Source: Actinomycetota bacterium
GTDB lineage: Bacteria; Actinomycetota; Actinomycetes; S36-B12
NCBI GenBank assembly: GCA_947499275.1
Contig: CANMNM010000100.1
Coordinates: 1 to 5,854, forward strand
Reading direction: 5' to 3'
DNA length: 5,854 bases
Part shown: in pieces, positions 5,302-5,854 of the stretch
How positions within the stretch are numbered: the first letter of the stretch is position 1
How the letters are laid out: each line of letters starts with the position of its first letter
Position numbers and translations under genes: made by a program
The notes under the pieces: generated by a model
What the model was told of the DNA's origin: nothing
Database searches by the model: none
What the model saw: only the letters and a program-made list of their open reading frames with translations

Positions 5302-5854
5302 TCACTGTCCCGTTTTAATTGAATTGCGGATCAGATCACAGGCTTCATCCTCGCTCAATTTTCCTGCAGCACACTTACCCGCTACGTCTTGTTGTAATTC
5401 AATTTCTTGTGCCTGCAGTGCTAACTCATTCATCGTTCGCGCCAGAAGGGACTCACGAATTCGCCCGATTCGTTTGCGCTCAAGCAAACCTTGATCGACT
5501 AAAAAGTCATGATGTTGTGAAATCGCTGCACTCAACTCAATGAATCCTGATCCATCGGTTGCGATGGTGGGAATCACCGGAGTTTCCCAATCAGGAATTC
5601 CTTGAGCCCCCGCAGCCATGGAGAGCATCCCTTTGAGTTCGCGGACTGTTGCATCAGCCCCGGGACGGTCCGACTTATTGACCGTAAAAATATCTGCAAT
5701 TTCCAAGATTCCTGCTTTGGCAGCCTGAATTCCGTCACCTGCACCGGGGGCCGCAATGACAATTGACGTATCCGCCATCTTGGCAACTTCAATTTCGGAT
5801 TGACCAACCCCTACCGTCTCGATGATTATTACGTCAAAGCCGGCAGCAGAAATC
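5302..5854 (-). CDS. meaB: MeaB/ArgK-type GTPase, methylmalonyl-CoA mutase chaperone, C-terminal part
   Basis: The last 183 residues or so are present; the 5' end, with the P-loop, lies beyond the right edge. Reading in at 5853, the visible part begins AAGFDVIIIETVGVGQSEIE (from fragment residue 3), the switch II/G3 region characteristic of MeaB G3E-family GTPases. It is followed by APGAGDGIQAAKAGILEIAD and the G4 motif NKSD (fragment residues 59-62) that recognises guanine. The tail (ERKRIGRIRESLLARTMNEL onward) is the C-terminal helical dimerisation region. The protein binds B12-dependent methylmalonyl-CoA mutase, gates adenosylcobalamin loading and protects against inactivation, so a mutase gene should be encoded elsewhere in the genome. 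An in-frame ATG at 5778 is internal, because the conserved ETVGVGQSE lies upstream of it. The gene converges with the ABM gene. Confidence 0.93.
   Translation of the reverse strand, partial: ISAAGFDVIIIETVGVGQSEIEVAKMADTSIVIAAPGAGDGIQAAKAGILEIADIFTVNKSDRPGADATVRELKGMLSMAAGAQGIPDWETPVIPTIATDGSGFIELSAAISQHHDFLVDQGLLERKRIGRIRESLLARTMNELALQAQEIELQQDVAGKCAAGKLSEDEACDLIRNSIKTGQ

Noticed and set aside
5244..5310. Bidirectional terminator at the ABM/meaB junction
   Set aside because: Only short arms (AGTCT/AGACT inside the ABM gene, CGG/CCG at 5298-5313) were found, too weak to call.
5302..5778. A separate 158-residue gene starting at ATG 5778
   Set aside because: The conserved MeaB switch region (ETVGVGQSE) is in frame upstream of this Met, so it is an internal codon of a gene cut by the window edge.

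Overview
The window looks like a piece of an actinobacterial (Actinomycetota) chromosome. The evidence is the gene content: a GH57/DUF1957 glucan branching enzyme tail, an Rv3032-like glycosyltransferase, a CnoX/YbbN-type thioredoxin and a MeaB GTPase. The compact layout, with 1-4 bp gene overlaps and a 7 bp convergent gap, fits a streamlined and possibly planktonic lineage; that lineage guess is inference. Base composition looks only moderate in GC by eye. No mobile element, RNA gene or CRISPR array was seen.

Left part (1-3916): the 3' end of a plus-strand GH57 alpha-glucan branching enzyme runs head-on into a minus-strand operon. In transcription order the operon is enoyl-CoA hydratase/isomerase (3778-2978), class I SAM methyltransferase (2978-2034), GT4 glycosyltransferase (2021-873) and hexapeptide-repeat acyltransferase (876-157). 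The genes are joined by a 1 bp overlap, a 12 bp gap and a 4 bp ATGA overlap. A TGnTATAAA promoter lies about 70 bp before the first gene. From memory, the same protein types sit together at Mycobacterium tuberculosis Rv3030-Rv3039c, the methylglucose lipopolysaccharide (MGLP) region. The operon is therefore a candidate for making a methylated and/or acylated alpha-glucan.

Right part (3917-5854): a minus-strand thioredoxin/TPR chaperone-like gene (CnoX/YbbN family) and a plus-strand small ABM-domain gene diverge from a 193 bp regulatory region. That region holds -10 elements 6 nt from each start codon (possible leaderless mRNAs), a 17 bp inverted repeat over the ABM -10, three TGACYTW direct repeats and a separate 10 bp palindrome. 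The ABM gene converges with the C-terminal part of MeaB, the GTPase that protects or loads methylmalonyl-CoA mutase; this gene runs off the right edge.

Several starts were moved inward from the longest reading frames on the basis of Shine-Dalgarno position, overlap geometry or family N-terminus. No gene-free stretch exceeds 300 bases.
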